Made by a program: the position numbers and the translations under genes. Source: Streptomyces sp. WM6386 (GTDB taxonomy: Bacteria > Actinomycetota > Actinomycetes > Streptomycetales > Streptomycetaceae). Taken from it: DNA of 48,376 bases. Within the stretch, counting starts at the first letter, position 1; every line of letters begins with the position of its first letter. Of this stretch, positions 8,486 to 17,439 are shown piece by piece. The notes beneath the pieces are model-generated. The model made no database searches and was not told the DNA's origin. It saw only the letters and a program-made list of their open reading frames with translations. The stretch covers positions 1 through 48,376 of the forward strand of contig NZ_JXTE01000093.1 in NCBI RefSeq assembly GCF_000972385.1, written 5' to 3'.

Positions 8486-9237
8486 GGTCGGACCGCCTCC
8501 TCGCAGGGCGTGGCATCGAAGCGGTAGCCCACTCCCCACACCGTCTGGATCAGCCGGGGCCGGGCCGGGTCGTCCTCCACCTTGCCCCGCAGCCGGCGGA
8601 CGTGGACGGTGACGGTGGACAGGTCGCCGAAGTCCCAGCCCCACACCTCGCGCATCAGCTCTTCGCGGCTGTAGGCGCGGCCGTGGTTGCGCAGGAGGAA
8701 GGCGAGGAGGTCGAACTCGCGGAGTGTGAGGCTGAGCTCGATGCCGTTCTTGGTGGCGCGGCGGGCTGCCGGCTCGACTGTGACGCCTGCCGCGTGCACA
8801 GGGTGAGCCTCGACGGCCGGCCGGGTCCGGCGCAGTACCGATTCGACCCGCAGGACCAGCTCACGGGGGCTGAAAGGCTTCGTGACGTAGTCGTCGGCGC
8901 CCACTTCCAGGCCCAGGATCCGGTCGCTCTCATCGCCGCGGGCGGTGAGCATGATGACCGGCACGGGGCCGCGGGCACGTATCCGGCGGCACACCTCCAA
9001 GCCGTCCATGCCGGGCAGCATCAGGTCGAGCACCACCAGATCCGGCCAGTGCGCGGCGGCCCGGACGAGCGCGAAGTGCCCGTCCCCGGCCACGTCTACT
9101 TGGAACCCGGCGCGGTCCAGATAGCCGGAGACGACCTCGGCGACAGTGGGGTCGTCGTCCACGACGAGGACACGGGTCTTACCTCCCTGCCCACGGGGAG
9201 CATGTCCGGAGTCTGGGAATTCGTGCGGCTGCTGCAT
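8482..9237 (-). CDS. OmpR-family response regulator, locus A
   Basis: 251 residues. The receiver domain (about 22-135) has the acidic VVDDDP pocket, phospho-acceptor Asp near residue 71 in VVLDLMLPG, and Lys in VTKPFSP. The C-terminal winged helix (about 160-243) is typical: LTLREFDLLAFLLRN, DLSTVTVHVRRLRGKVE, and a TVWGVGYRF end. It overlaps the kinase by four bases. An 11-base-period direct repeat (9288-9303) sits 51 bases upstream of its start, and related repeats occur at eight other promoters in this window. It is the best candidate for the protein that binds them. Confidence 0.94.
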   Translation of the reverse strand: MQQPHEFPDSGHAPRGQGGKTRVLVVDDDPTVAEVVSGYLDRAGFQVDVAGDGHFALVRAAAHWPDLVVLDLMLPGMDGLEVCRRIRARGPVPVIMLTARGDESDRILGLEVGADDYVTKPFSPRELVLRVESVLRRTRPAVEAHPVHAAGVTVEPAARRATKNGIELSLTLREFDLLAFLLRNHGRAYSREELMREVWGWDFGDLSTVTVHVRRLRGKVEDDPARPRLIQTVWGVGYRFDATPCEEAVRP

Positions 9238-9617
9238 GCCCGCCAGCTTCCCACCGGCTTCATTGCCGTGCGGCAGGGCCGCCCCGACGTCCGCGTTTCG
9301 TAAGACCTTGACGCCCGTTTCGCCCTTTCTTGAGTCTGGCCATTCTCGCGACCAACGCTCCCGCCGTATGGCGTGGCCGTGTACCTCGGCGGCGCCTCAG
9401 CTCGGAAGGCGCCGGCGTCGCGAGCGCCCCTCCGTGGCTCCAGTCGCACGTTCTGGCAGGCCCCTGGCGTCGCCGACGGCAAGAGGAGCGTGGGCCGGAA
9501 TTCTTACCAGACCCTGACGCAACGGCCGACCAGCTGCCTGGCCCACGCTTCACCACCGACCCTGGTCCTGTCGCCACCGATCCGCAGTGGCGGTCGCAGA
9601 CCCGCGAGGAGCCAGAC
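9238..9617. other. Promoter region of the two-component system; no gene seen
   Basis: Apart from the 9288-9303 direct repeat, I see no coding sequence with credible codon use or family similarity here. Short open frames are chance products of high GC. Confidence 0.5.
9288..9303 (-). promoter_or_regulatory. Shared direct repeat TTACG-N6-GGACG (site 1)
   Basis: The minus strand reads TTACGaaacgcGGACG, 51 bases from the regulator start and in the direction of transcription. The surrounding 20-mer (CTTACG to GACGTCG) recurs identically upstream of the GT2 gene at 15150-15169. The 11-base period suits an OmpR-family dimer; autoregulation is inferred. Confidence 0.65.
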
Positions 9618-9818
9618 ATGAGCAGGCCCAAGCCGCGCACCAACCAGATGGCGAAGCCAAGCAGCCCTCTGCAGGTCATAGGCGCCGGATTCCTCGCGAC
9701 CACGGCGGGTGGAACGACGGTGGCCGTCGCCTCGGTCGATCACTCCGTCGTCATGCCGGGCAAGACGCCAACCGATGCGCTCGCTTCTCAGGGCTCTGTC
9801 GCCCATGACGACCGGTGA
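9618..9818 (+). pseudogene. N-terminal remnant of an exported lactonase-like protein
   Basis: A 66-codon frame with a hydrophobic signal-like segment (SPLQVIGAGFLATTAGG). It ends with PTDALASQGSVAHDD, which matches PTDSLASQGSLVYDD of the intact lactonase at 27352-28602. It stops immediately after. Another leader with the same SPLxxIGAxFLAT pattern starts at 30428. I read this as the head of a lost lactonase paralogue, matching the tail fragment at 16838-17061. Confidence 0.55.
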
Positions 9819-10133
9819 GGGGCTGACAGCGCACAACACGGGCAACGGGACGGCGACGTCCCCGAACGCTGACCAAAGAAGCCGACACCCGAGCTTCATG
9901 ATCACCCAGGCTGCCGCTTGCAGACGGACGATGCATAGGCCGCTGCGACGGCGGGGTGGTGGTGGTGGTCGGGTGCGCATCCGCCCCGATCCCGCCCTCT
10001 GCAGGATGTCGTACCGGTGCGGCACCCTGGGTGCGGGTAGGGGTGGCGCTGACGGCGAGCGCCGGGAAGGTCCCTCCGGAGAAGCGGTGACCGGTGACGC
10101 TCCTCCGCGGAGGCTTGAGCCGGGTCTCCATGG
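9819..10133. other. Intergenic stretch, nothing recognised
   Basis: No supported gene. It lies downstream of the polytopic membrane protein. A short palindrome (CTCCGCGGAG) occurs near 10103 but has no U-tract. Confidence 0.4.
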
Positions 10134-11480
10134 TCACCATCCCGTCAGCAGCAGGTGGTTGAGGAGCAGGGCGAGGGCGGCCTGTGCGGTGAGCCAGGCG
10201 CGGGGTCGGGTCAGGAACGCGCAGGCCGGGAGCAGCCACATCGCGAACGGCAGCCAGATGCGTTCTGTTTCCGCTTTGCTCATGCCGGAGAGGTCGGCGG
10301 CGAGGAGCGCGAGCAGGGCGGCGAGGACGAGCAGAGCGAGGCGGGGTTCGGCCGTGGTGCGGCGCAGGCACGTGCGAATGCCCTGGCGTATGGGAGTCGC
10401 GCCGGCTCGTCGCAGTCCGGCCACCGTCGCCGGGCCCACGACGAGCACCGTGCACGCGAGGTTCGCCCACACCCAGTAGCCGTAAGGGCGGATACCGCCG
10501 GCACCTTGGTAGTAGCGGGTGACCAGCAGGTGGTACGCCTCCCACCAGTTGAAGCCCGCGAACGTGAAGACGGCCGGGACGACGACGAATCCGGCGAGGA
10601 CGTACGGGAGCGGGAGCAGTCGTCGGGAGCCGAGCAGCAGGACGCCGGCGGCGATCACCGCGAACAGTGTCAGCCCGTACGAGAGATACACGGTAAGGCC
10701 GAAGAGGAACCCGGAGGCGAGACCTGCCGAACGTGGCCGGTGTCCCGTTACGGCCAGGGCGAGGAAGGCAACGGCCCAGGCGGCGACCGCCGCGAAGTAC
10801 CCGTCCGCTGAGGTGCCCATCCACACGGCGGCCGGGGCCAGGACCAGAAAGGGCGCGGCCCGGCGGGCGAGCGCCTCCCCGGACAGCACTCGTACGGTGA
10901 CGAGGACCGCCACCGCCGCTGTCGCCCCTACGGTGATGCACCAGACACCCGCCCAGGCCCCGCCGCCCAACCCGAACCGGTCAAGGAGGACGAAGGTGAG
11001 GGTGGCCGCGGGGGGATGCCCGGCGACGTGCGCGGGCCAGGCGTCGGGTGAGTGGATCAGGATGTGGTGAGTGAAGTCCCGCAGGGCGGCCGGGATGTCG
11101 TGGAAGCGGTTGACGGGGTCGATGACCTGCAGGTACTCGTACTTGGTCGTCAGCCGCCGGGCGATTCCGCGCTGCCACCCGTCGACCAGGGCGAGCGAGA
11201 ACGTCCACGCCATGGCGGTGCCCCAGGCAGTGCACAGCAGCGCGCGCCAGGGCAGCCGGGCGGCGAGAAACGGCCCGCACCCGACCACAGCGAGGGCCAC
11301 CATGATCGCGGCGGGGGTACCGGGGCCGAAATGCGGCTCCCAATGCCCGTACAGCGGCGGCCAGCTGACATGAAGACTTCCGTAACGGTGTTCCAGGACG
11401 GTGCCGATCACAGCCGCCGTCGTGACGAGCAGCGCTGCGGCCAGGGCCGCGGACAGGTCGCGCAGAAGATCGCGGTTCAC
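10134..11480 (-). CDS. Polytopic membrane protein, GT-C-like
   Basis: 448 residues, GTG start 11478-11480, with about ten or more hydrophobic helices. The order resembles GT-C type integral membrane glycosyltransferases (mannosyltransferase-like): a first helix, then a large loop with DPVNRFHDIPAALRDF and HVAGHPPAATL, then many helices. A clear catalytic DxD or EE is not obvious, so the enzymatic call is tentative. A direct-repeat element (11531-11546) lies 51 bases upstream, the same spacing as in the two-component system promoter. It is divergent from the molybdopterin oxidoreductase remnant. A role in cell-envelope glycosylation is inferred. Confidence 0.75.
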   Translation of the reverse strand: MNRDLLRDLSAALAAALLVTTAAVIGTVLEHRYGSLHVSWPPLYGHWEPHFGPGTPAAIMVALAVVGCGPFLAARLPWRALLCTAWGTAMAWTFSLALVDGWQRGIARRLTTKYEYLQVIDPVNRFHDIPAALRDFTHHILIHSPDAWPAHVAGHPPAATLTFVLLDRFGLGGGAWAGVWCITVGATAAVAVLVTVRVLSGEALARRAAPFLVLAPAAVWMGTSADGYFAAVAAWAVAFLALAVTGHRPRSAGLASGFLFGLTVYLSYGLTLFAVIAAGVLLLGSRRLLPLPYVLAGFVVVPAVFTFAGFNWWEAYHLLVTRYYQGAGGIRPYGYWVWANLACTVLVVGPATVAGLRRAGATPIRQGIRTCLRRTTAEPRLALLVLAALLALLAADLSGMSKAETERIWLPFAMWLLPACAFLTRPRAWLTAQAALALLLNHLLLTGW

Positions 11481-11530
11481 ACCGGCACGCTAGGCCGGGG
11501 AGGGCCGGATGAGACTCCGGTGAGCCTGGA

Positions 11531-11546
11531 CGTCAGCATTTCGTCA
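11531..11546 (-). promoter_or_regulatory. Shared direct repeat TGACG-N6-TGACG (site 2)
   Basis: The minus strand reads TGACGaaatgcTGACG, a perfect direct repeat with 11-base period between the divergent membrane protein (start 11480) and the oxidoreductase remnant. The equivalent element at locus B (24924-24939) differs at one spacer base. Confidence 0.65.
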
Positions 11547-12560
11547 TGAGTTGCGGGCCCCGTCCTCGGCCCGTACCGGCCTACGGTCGGGACAGCGCGA
11601 CCATCGACTCCCCGATTCTCCCGGTTTCTCCCGGTTTCTGGCGCAGCCCGCTGCGCAGCCCCTGGTTCACTTCCGTGCTCGGTATCGTGCTGCTCGTCGG
11701 GCTCATGGTGCTCTTCACCTCTGCTGGTCGGGGGCGAGCTGTTCGAGTTCACCACGGGCGTGCTGAACGTCCAGCTCGACCACCTCTTCCCCGGCTCCTT
11801 CTATCCGCTGCCCTTCTACGGGCCTGGGTGTTCTTCACGGTGTTCGTGACACACGCGGCACTGCGGGTGCCGGCGGCGACACGCAATCTGCGCCACCTGC
11901 GCGACGAGGAGAACCAGCTCGTCTCCCCGAACCCCGCCCCGTCCACCGTCTCGCGCCGCGGCGCCTTCGTCAGCGGCGGCTCCCTGCTCTTGGTGGCCAC
12001 GACGGCGGGTCGGAGCTTCGACGGACCGCTGTGGGCAACGGCTCTGCTCGCGCCGCACGGCGGCCCTGAACCGGGTTCGGGACCCGGCGGCTTCCAGATC
12101 AACAAGACGGCCGCCTCGCGTGGGATCAGCATGACGGAGACGAGTGACGAGGCGTGGCGGCTGGTCATCGAGGGGCAGGGACGGACGGTCCGGCTGAGCG
12201 GGCAGAGCTGCTGCAACTCCCGCTGTTCAGTGCCGCGTTGCCCATCGCGTGCGTGCAAGGCTGGTCGACCTCCGACCAGTTGTGGCGGAGCGTACGCCTG
12301 CGGGACCTGACGGCGCTCGTCGGGTACGAGACCGGCACGGCGCCCGACGTACCTGGTGGAGTCGCTCCAGCGGCAGGGGCGTTCCGCCGGGCCGCCTTGC
12401 GCGACAACCAGGTGCGCGACCCGCGTTCCCTGCTCGCCCTGTTCGTCAACGGCGAGCCCCTGACCCCGGACCACGGCTACCCGGCGCGGATCATGTTCCT
12501 GCGGCGCCCGGCGTGCTCGACACCAAGTGGGTGGCACGGATGACGCTCGGAGAACTGTGA
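11546..12560 (+). pseudogene. Molybdopterin-dependent oxidoreductase, locus A copy (decayed)
   Basis: Paralogue of the gene at 23660-24876. The start of the membrane domain is readable (PGFWRSPLRSPWFTSVLGIVL). An internal deletion follows, then pieces in different frames: GELFEFTTGVLNVQLDHLFPGSF, AWVFFTVFVTHAALRVPA, and INKTAAS. The SUOX-type core SAALPIACVQGWSTSDQLW, with the presumed Mo-ligand Cys, is in another frame. The tail VLDTKWVARMTLGEL ends at 12560. At least three shifts plus the deletion rule out a functional product. The downstream membrane gene still starts at its stop codon (GTGA). Confidence 0.85.
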
Positions 12561-13051
12561 CACGACGACGTGTGACACGACGGCTCGTGGTGCGCCCGCG
12601 TGTGGGCAGCCCGCTTCAACTCCTGCTTCTCGCCTATTCGTTCGCGCTGGCAGGGTATGCGGGTGTGCGACTGCTCGCGGACGACTGGCCCTCGGTCGTG
12701 CTGTGGTTCGTGGGCGCGGCGCTGGTGCACGACCTGGTGCTCTCGCCCCTGTGCGCAGGAGCGGACCGGATCGTCGCGCGGGGGCTGGGCGTGGTCGGCC
12801 GCCGGGAGTGGACAGTCTTCGTGCGCGTCCCGGCGGCGTTCTCCGGCCCTCTGCTGCTGATCTGGTTTCCGCTGATCAGCGGGCAGGTGGCGGACCATTA
12901 CAGCTCCGCCACCACCTTGTCCGGCGACGGATTCCTGTCCCGCTGGCTTTTGATCACCGCGGTGCTGTTCGGCGGCTCGGCGGTGATGTTCCTGCTGCGG
13001 TCACCGCGGTTGCGCAGGGCGACGAAGGAGCGGCCGCCGGTCGTCCACTGA
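12557..13051 (+). CDS. Small membrane protein paired with the oxidoreductase, locus A
   Basis: 164 residues from GTG 12557, overlapping the oxidoreductase stop as GTGA. Four hydrophobic helices: about 17-38, 45-65, 88-108 and 125-148. It is clearly similar along its length to the locus B protein at 23202-23660 (SPLQLLLLA, FALAGYAGVRLLADDW, WFPLISG). No catalytic motif is seen; it may anchor or supply electrons to the oxidoreductase. Its last 154 bases overlap the tail of the convergent methyltransferase. It appears intact although its partner is broken. Confidence 0.8.
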   Translation: MTRRRVTRRLVVRPRVGSPLQLLLLAYSFALAGYAGVRLLADDWPSVVLWFVGAALVHDLVLSPLCAGADRIVARGLGVVGRREWTVFVRVPAAFSGPLLLIWFPLISGQVADHYSSATTLSGDGFLSRWLLITAVLFGGSAVMFLLRSPRLRRATKERPPVVH

Positions 13052-13731
13052 CGCTCCGGGCGCCAGCCGGCGTGTGTCGCGAGCCGGAGCAGGGCCGGTG
13101 TGCCGAGGCGTGCCCACGGGAAGGGCGGGCCGGCCGTGCCGTGAGCGCTGGCGGTGATGCTCACGACGTGGACGGTGACGCGTTCGTCGACCTCACTGTC
13201 CGGGACCGCCTCGGCGATCAACAGGCCGTTTTGGCCGAGGAGTTGGGACATCCGCCGGAGGAGGGCGGTCGGGTCGCCTCCGATGCCGATGTTGCCGTCG
13301 ATGAGGAGGATCGTGTCCCAGCGCCCTTCGGCCGGGAGCGGCTCGAAGACGGAGCGTTGCAGAGCCTGACCGCCGAGCCGCACGGTGCGGGCGACGGCGG
13401 CTTCGCTCACGTCGACGCCGAGCGCCGGCCGGCCCCGGGCCGCGAGTTCGGCGACAAGCCGCCCCGGACCGCACCCCACATCGAGTACAGCGCCTTCACA
13501 GTGCTCCAGAACACTCATGTCCGCCGCGTCGGCCCCGGCACACCAGCGTTCCACCTCCAGCGGCAGCAGCCAGCCGTCGGCGCGACGAAGGAAGAGCGGA
13601 CCACGGCCGGTGACCAGGGCCTCGGAGTAGGGATCGGCAGCCCAGGGGCGCGGGGCGCTGACGGATGCGACAGGCGCGAGGCGATCCACGGCGACCGCCC
13701 TCGGCGCCGTGATCTCATGTGCGGTGCTCAT
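12898..13731 (-). CDS. Class I SAM-dependent methyltransferase
   Basis: 277 residues. The SAM-binding motif VLDVGCGPGRL lies near residues 82-92; LGVDVSEAAV and DTILLIDGNIGIGGDP follow as motifs II and III. The usual fold ends near GGRSFVALR, and about 45 extra residues follow inside the antisense membrane gene. Its ATG overlaps the DUF2064 stop by four bases, so it is the third gene of the GT2/DUF2064/methyltransferase operon. The set suggests modification of a glycosylated lipid or polyketide-like envelope compound, but the substrate is unknown. A tail-only copy survives at 23066-23346. Confidence 0.88.
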   Translation of the reverse strand: MSTAHEITAPRAVAVDRLAPVASVSAPRPWAADPYSEALVTGRGPLFLRRADGWLLPLEVERWCAGADAADMSVLEHCEGAVLDVGCGPGRLVAELAARGRPALGVDVSEAAVARTVRLGGQALQRSVFEPLPAEGRWDTILLIDGNIGIGGDPTALLRRMSQLLGQNGLLIAEAVPDSEVDERVTVHVVSITASAHGTAGPPFPWARLGTPALLRLATHAGWRPERQWTTGGRSFVALRNRGDRSRNITAEPPNSTAVIKSQRDRNPSPDKVVAEL

Positions 13732-14345
13732 CGACCGACAGCCGCCCCGAGACGCTCCAGTTCAGCGGCGAAGCGGCTCCCTGGCGCAGCCGCGGCGACC
13801 GCCTCCGCGTCGCCGACGGTGTCCACGTCTCGCAGGCGGGGCAGCTCGCATACGCGTAGGCCCGCGACGGCGAGCCGTTCACGCTGCACCGCACCCGTCG
13901 TGGGAGTCGACATCGGCACACCCAACAGCAGCTCGGGGTCCGGGCGGGCGAGGCCCAACGCCCAGAAGCCGCCGTCCTCGGCCGGCCCGAAATACGCGTC
14001 GCAGTCGGCGAAGTCGACGGTGAGCAGCGCGGGCGTCACCTGGGGGGTGTCCATGCCGATGAGCAGCGCGGGTCCGTCGCAGCCGGCGAAGGCGGCGGCC
14101 AGCCGCTCGTCCAGGCCTCCGGCGCACTGCGGGACGACGTCGAAGCCGGGCGGCAGCCAGGGGCCCGGAGCGCCGTCGAGTACCAGCACACGGCGCCGGG
14201 CGCGTGTGGCCGCCACCGTACGCAGGGTGTCCACGAGCGCCGCCTCGGCGAGCGTCGCCGCCTCCCCAGGCGTGAACGGCGGCGTGAGTCGTGTCTTGAC
14301 CCGTCCTGGCCGCGGTTCCTTGGCGATGACGAGGAGAGTGGTCAC
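13728..14345 (-). CDS. DUF2064 / TIGR04282-type glycosyltransferase-like protein
   Basis: 205 residues, starting MTTLLVIAKEPRPGRVKTRL, the phosphate-binding-like GxxKTRL loop of the family. It continues with LDERLAAAFAG, IGMDTPQVTP and a FGPAEDGGFWALGL segment, all characteristic. The family has a nucleotide-diphospho-sugar transferase fold and is sometimes named for arsenosugar biosynthesis, though no arsenic genes are here. It overlaps both neighbours by four bases (ATGA), so translation is coupled to GT2 and the methyltransferase. It probably acts in the same envelope-glycan pathway. Confidence 0.88.
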   Translation of the reverse strand: MTTLLVIAKEPRPGRVKTRLTPPFTPGEAATLAEAALVDTLRTVAATRARRRVLVLDGAPGPWLPPGFDVVPQCAGGLDERLAAAFAGCDGPALLIGMDTPQVTPALLTVDFADCDAYFGPAEDGGFWALGLARPDPELLLGVPMSTPTTGAVQRERLAVAGLRVCELPRLRDVDTVGDAEAVAAAAPGSRFAAELERLGAAVGR

Positions 14346-15103
14346 TGAGCGGTTCCTCCTGGGAGTACGGCGAATGAGTCGGCATCTGCCCCGTCCGGGG
14401 GCACCGGTGGTTCGGCCAGGACCGTGCTCATGTCCTGTACCGCTTGCCAGGTTCCGCGCCAGGTACCGGTGACCTTGGAGACACCGGTGCGCGGCAGGTA
14501 GGGCACGTCGTGCTCGACCACACGCCAGCCGGCGTCGGCCGCGTGCACGACCATTTGCAGTGGGTAGCCGCTGCGGCGGTCCGTGAGTTCCAGGGCGAGC
14601 AACTGTTCCCGGCGGCCGGCGCGGAGTGGGCCGAGGTCGTGCAGGCGCAGCCCCGTGCGGCGACGCAGCATCCGTGCCACCACGAGGTTGCCCAACCGGG
14701 CGTGCGCGGGCCAGGCACCCCGGCCCTGCGGACGGCGTCGCCCGAGCACCAGGTCGGCCTCACCGTCGCGCACCTCGCGTACGAAGGGCACGAGCAGGGA
14801 CGGGTCGAGGGAGGCGTCGCAGTCACAGAAGCACACGATGTCCGCGGTGGCCGCGGTCAGCCCGGCGTGACAGGCGGCGCCGAAGCCGCGGCGCGTTTCT
14901 CGGACGACGGTCGCGCCGAGGTCGTGGGCCAGTTCCGGCGAGCCGTCCGTGGATCCGTTGTCCACCACCAGCGCGCGCCAGGTGGGCGGGATACGGGCGA
15001 GGACCCAGGGCAGGGCCTCGGCCTCGTTCAGACAAGGGAGCACCACGTCGACAGTCGCCGCGGTCATCTCCGCTTCCGATTGCGTTGCGGGAGAAGTCGT
15101 CAC
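14342..15103 (-). CDS. Family 2 glycosyltransferase
   Basis: GT-A fold: VDVVLPCLNEAEALPWVL, VVDNGSTDGS, then the DxD-type metal site FCDCDASLD and the acceptor loop DLGPLRAGRREQL. It is 253 residues from GTG 15103; ATG 15067 and GTG 15112 are alternatives. I prefer 15103 because the shared direct repeat then lies 48 bases upstream, as it does at the locus B oxidoreductase. No membrane helices are visible. It is the first gene of the three-gene operon and probably transfers a sugar to a lipid or polyprenyl carrier at the inner membrane face. Confidence 0.88.
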   Translation of the reverse strand: MTTSPATQSEAEMTAATVDVVLPCLNEAEALPWVLARIPPTWRALVVDNGSTDGSPELAHDLGATVVRETRRGFGAACHAGLTAATADIVCFCDCDASLDPSLLVPFVREVRDGEADLVLGRRRPQGRGAWPAHARLGNLVVARMLRRRTGLRLHDLGPLRAGRREQLLALELTDRRSGYPLQMVVHAADAGWRVVEHDVPYLPRTGVSKVTGTWRGTWQAVQDMSTVLAEPPVPPDGADADSFAVLPGGTAQ

Positions 15104-15150
15104 GGCTTTCACCCTACGAAGACCAAAGGCATGCAAGGGACTTCGACTCC

Positions 15151-15166
15151 TTACGAAACGCGGACG
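15151..15166 (+). promoter_or_regulatory. Shared direct repeat TTACG-N6-GGACG (site 3)
   Basis: The plus strand reads TTACGaaacgcGGACG, 48 bases upstream of the GT2 start, facing away from the gene. It lies in a 20-mer identical to the one at the two-component system promoter (opposite strand there). Confidence 0.65.
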
Positions 15167-15529
15167 TCGAGGGAGGGAGCAGAGCACCGAAGTGCGCTCG
15201 GCAGGAGTCCGGTTGCGTGCGTGAGCGACACGCACCTCCGATGCCGAACCGGCTCTGTCGCACGCGGTGTCACCGGGATACCCGACACAAAGACCTGACG
15301 TGCGAATGCTGCTCGTCTCCCTCATTCGTCGGCGCTGTCGCGGTCATCGCGATGCTCGCGGGGCGGCGGCCGTGGTGCAGGCGACGACCTTGTCGGCCCA
15401 CACCGTGTTGACTCCAGCCGTCGCGACGGCAGCCGGTAATTCCCCGGCGACCGCGCTTTTGCTCGACCGCCGGGCCGTCGGCGGGGCACCGTCCGCCTCC
15501 CACTCCGCCGCGACAGGACCGGTCGAGTG
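15167..15529. other. Intergenic stretch between GT2 promoter and epimerase; nothing firm
   Basis: A rightward alanine-rich frame near 15330-15500 could be the remnant of an exported protein, but I cannot match it to a family. No intact gene is supported. Confidence 0.35.
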
Positions 15530-16525
15530 CTACTCCTCGCGCAGCCCCGCTCTCGCGAACTCCCGCATACCCTCCTCGAAGCCGACCTCGGCCTTCCAAC
15601 CCAGCTCGGCCCGCAACCGCGACGAGTCCGCCGTGATGTGCCGTACGTCCCCGAGGCGGTACTCCCCCGTCACCACGGGTTCGGGTCCGCCGTACGCGGA
15701 CGCCAGCGCCCGCGCCATCTCGCCGACCGTGTGGGGCTCCCCGCTGCCGGTGTTGTACGGCGCCAGCGCTCCGGGCGGGGACTCGGCCTCCAGCGCCGCC
15801 ACATTGGCCGCCGCCACATCCCGTACGTGGACGAAGTCCCGCCGCTGCCCGCCGTCCTCGAAGACACGCGGTGCTTCACCCCGGGCGAGCGCGGACCGGA
15901 AGAAGGACGCGACTCCCGCGTACGGGGTGTCGCGTGGCATGCCCGGCCCGTACACGTTGTGGTAGCGCAGCGAAATCGCCGAGCCGCCCGTCGACCGGGC
16001 CCAGGCCGCAGCCAGATGCTCCTGGGCGAGCTTGGTCGTCGCGTACACGTTCCGGGGATCGACCGGAGCGTCCTCGCCGACCAGCCCCGGCGTCAGCGCC
16101 TCCTCGCACATCGGGCACCGGGGCTCGAAACGCCTTGCGTCCAGATCGGCCACGGCCCGAGGGCCCGGTCGTACCGCCCCGTGCCGCTCACACCCGTACG
16201 AACCCTCGCCGTACACGACCATCGACCCGGCCAGCACGAGCCGCCCCACCCCCGCGTCCGCCATGGCGGACAGCAGCACCGCGGTACCGAGGTCGTTGCG
16301 CGACACGTACTCGACCGCGTCGGCGAACCCCTTCCCGAGCCCCACCATCGCCGCCTGATGGCACACGGCGTCCACACCCGGCAGAGCGGCCGCGACCGCC
16401 TGCGCGTCGCGTACGTCCAGGCCGTCACGCAGGTCGAACACGACCGCCTCGTGCCCCCGTGCGGCCAGCGCTTCGACGACATGACACCCGATGAACCCGG
16501 CTCCGCCGGTGACCAGTACTCGCAT
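15530..16525 (-). CDS. NAD-dependent epimerase/dehydratase (nucleotide-sugar type)
   Basis: 331 residues, ATG 16523-16525. Extended SDR fold: GGAGFIG loop at residues 7-13, VFDLRDGLDV after strand 2, and the catalytic YATTKLAQEH (YxxxK) at mid-protein, followed by SLRYHNVYGPGM as in UDP-glucose 4-epimerase and dTDP-glucose dehydratase relatives. A CPMCEE insertion near residues 138-143 is unusual. A direct-repeat element lies 52 bases upstream in the gene's direction. Co-directional with the GT2 operon but separately promoted, it probably supplies an activated sugar for it. Confidence 0.9.
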   Translation of the reverse strand: MRVLVTGGAGFIGCHVVEALAARGHEAVVFDLRDGLDVRDAQAVAAALPGVDAVCHQAAMVGLGKGFADAVEYVSRNDLGTAVLLSAMADAGVGRLVLAGSMVVYGEGSYGCERHGAVRPGPRAVADLDARRFEPRCPMCEEALTPGLVGEDAPVDPRNVYATTKLAQEHLAAAWARSTGGSAISLRYHNVYGPGMPRDTPYAGVASFFRSALARGEAPRVFEDGGQRRDFVHVRDVAAANVAALEAESPPGALAPYNTGSGEPHTVGEMARALASAYGGPEPVVTGEYRLGDVRHITADSSRLRAELGWKAEVGFEEGMREFARAGLREE

Positions 16526-16576
16526 ACGCGAACGCTAGGAGCACGAGCACCCCGCACGGCAGCGCCGCGCCCATCA

Positions 16577-16592
16577 CGTCACGGGTCCGTAA
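16577..16592 (-). promoter_or_regulatory. Shared direct repeat TTACG-N6-TGACG (site 4)
   Basis: The minus strand reads TTACGgacccgTGACG, 52 bases upstream of the epimerase start and in its direction, matching the spacing of sites 1 and 2. Confidence 0.65.
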
Positions 16593-16728
16593 GACCTCGC
16601 CAGATGCAGCAGCCCACGGCACGTCATTTCGGGGCCAACTCAGTCGGGAAGGCACCTCCGCCGTCCTGCTCATGATGTCTGCGATGAAGTGCCGCGGGGT
16701 GAAGGGCGCGAGTCACCGCTCCGGGCCC

Positions 16729-16838
16729 CCCCACGGCGAACTTGGCCGGCTCGTAGGCGCTCTGGTCGAAGCCCTCGATCAGACCGGGAGTCGACGTTAT
16801 CGCGACCACGCTCGCCCGCCCTCGCTCCACCACGCGGG
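16729..16838 (-). pseudogene. SDR oxidoreductase fragment
   Basis: The minus strand reads RVVERGRASVVAITSTPGLI then EGFDQSAYEPAKFAVGG. This is the SDR segment with the catalytic Ser and YxxxK (YEPAK). Only about 37 codons survive. The left end runs into unrelated sequence, and the right end abuts the lactonase tail fragment. Confidence 0.65.
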
Positions 16839-17061
16839 GCACCAACGAGGTCGGCATCGCCACCCCGCCGTCAGCCATGTCGCAGGGTGCATCGACCTGG
16901 CGGTGACTCCGGACGAGAAGTTCCTGTACGTGCAGAACGGGACCTCCGGCACCGTCGACAGCTTCCGCATCGGCAGGAACGGCTCCCTCACCAAGGTCAC
17001 CACGGCCACCGGACTGCCCCCCTTCGCCGAGTCCGGCATGGAGGGAAAAGCCGCGGTGTAA
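16838..17061 (+). pseudogene. Lactonase C-terminal fragment (locus A)
   Basis: IDLAVTPDEKFLYVQNGTSG then TVDSFRIGRNGSLTKVTTAT and the end ESGMEGKAAV match the last blades of the intact lactonase at 27352-28602, including the stop position. Upstream homology (NEVGIATPPSA) continues in another frame, so a small indel lies near 16888. The N-terminal 80 percent is missing. Confidence 0.8.
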
Positions 17062-17080
17062 CGAAGCTGCCGCCGCGGCC

Positions 17081-17112
17081 CGGCGCCCCGGAGACTCCTC
17101 TCCGGGGCGCCG
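17081..17112. terminator. Strong hairpin after the lactonase fragment
   Basis: Perfect 14-base arms starting CGGCGCCCC, with a 4-base CTCC loop, 20 bases after the lactonase-fragment stop. There is no U-tract, as is common for Streptomyces terminators. Confidence 0.7.
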
Positions 17113-17439
17113 AACCCGTTCCCACGTAGCAAGGAGTGCTCGACGACGGTCACCGATCCGGGTAGCCGCTGAGGCGTGCGGACCGAACGCGCCCAGCCGG
17201 CTGGGGTGCCGGCCCCTCGACGTCGGCGGCGCCACTTGGGACTTGTACCAGGAGGGCGACACCGGGCCTCATCCCCTCCGGTTTCACCAACGCGCAACCG
17301 GGACTCCGAATCCATCATGGCGAGTTGCAGCCGATGAGTGTCATGCGCCTGCCCGAGTAGCCCGGCCCGTCGGCCACTCCGTGCCCCCACCCTCCCTCGG
17401 CTGATCCGGCGTTCACCCCCTGACTGTGTTCGACGGCTC
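17113..17439. other. No gene recognised
   Basis: No reading frame here resembles a family I know. It separates the lactonase and LacI fragments. Confidence 0.4.

Noticed and set aside
12703..14472. Long rightward frame over the methyltransferase and DUF2064 genes
   Set aside because: The leftward genes have clear family motifs; this frame has none.
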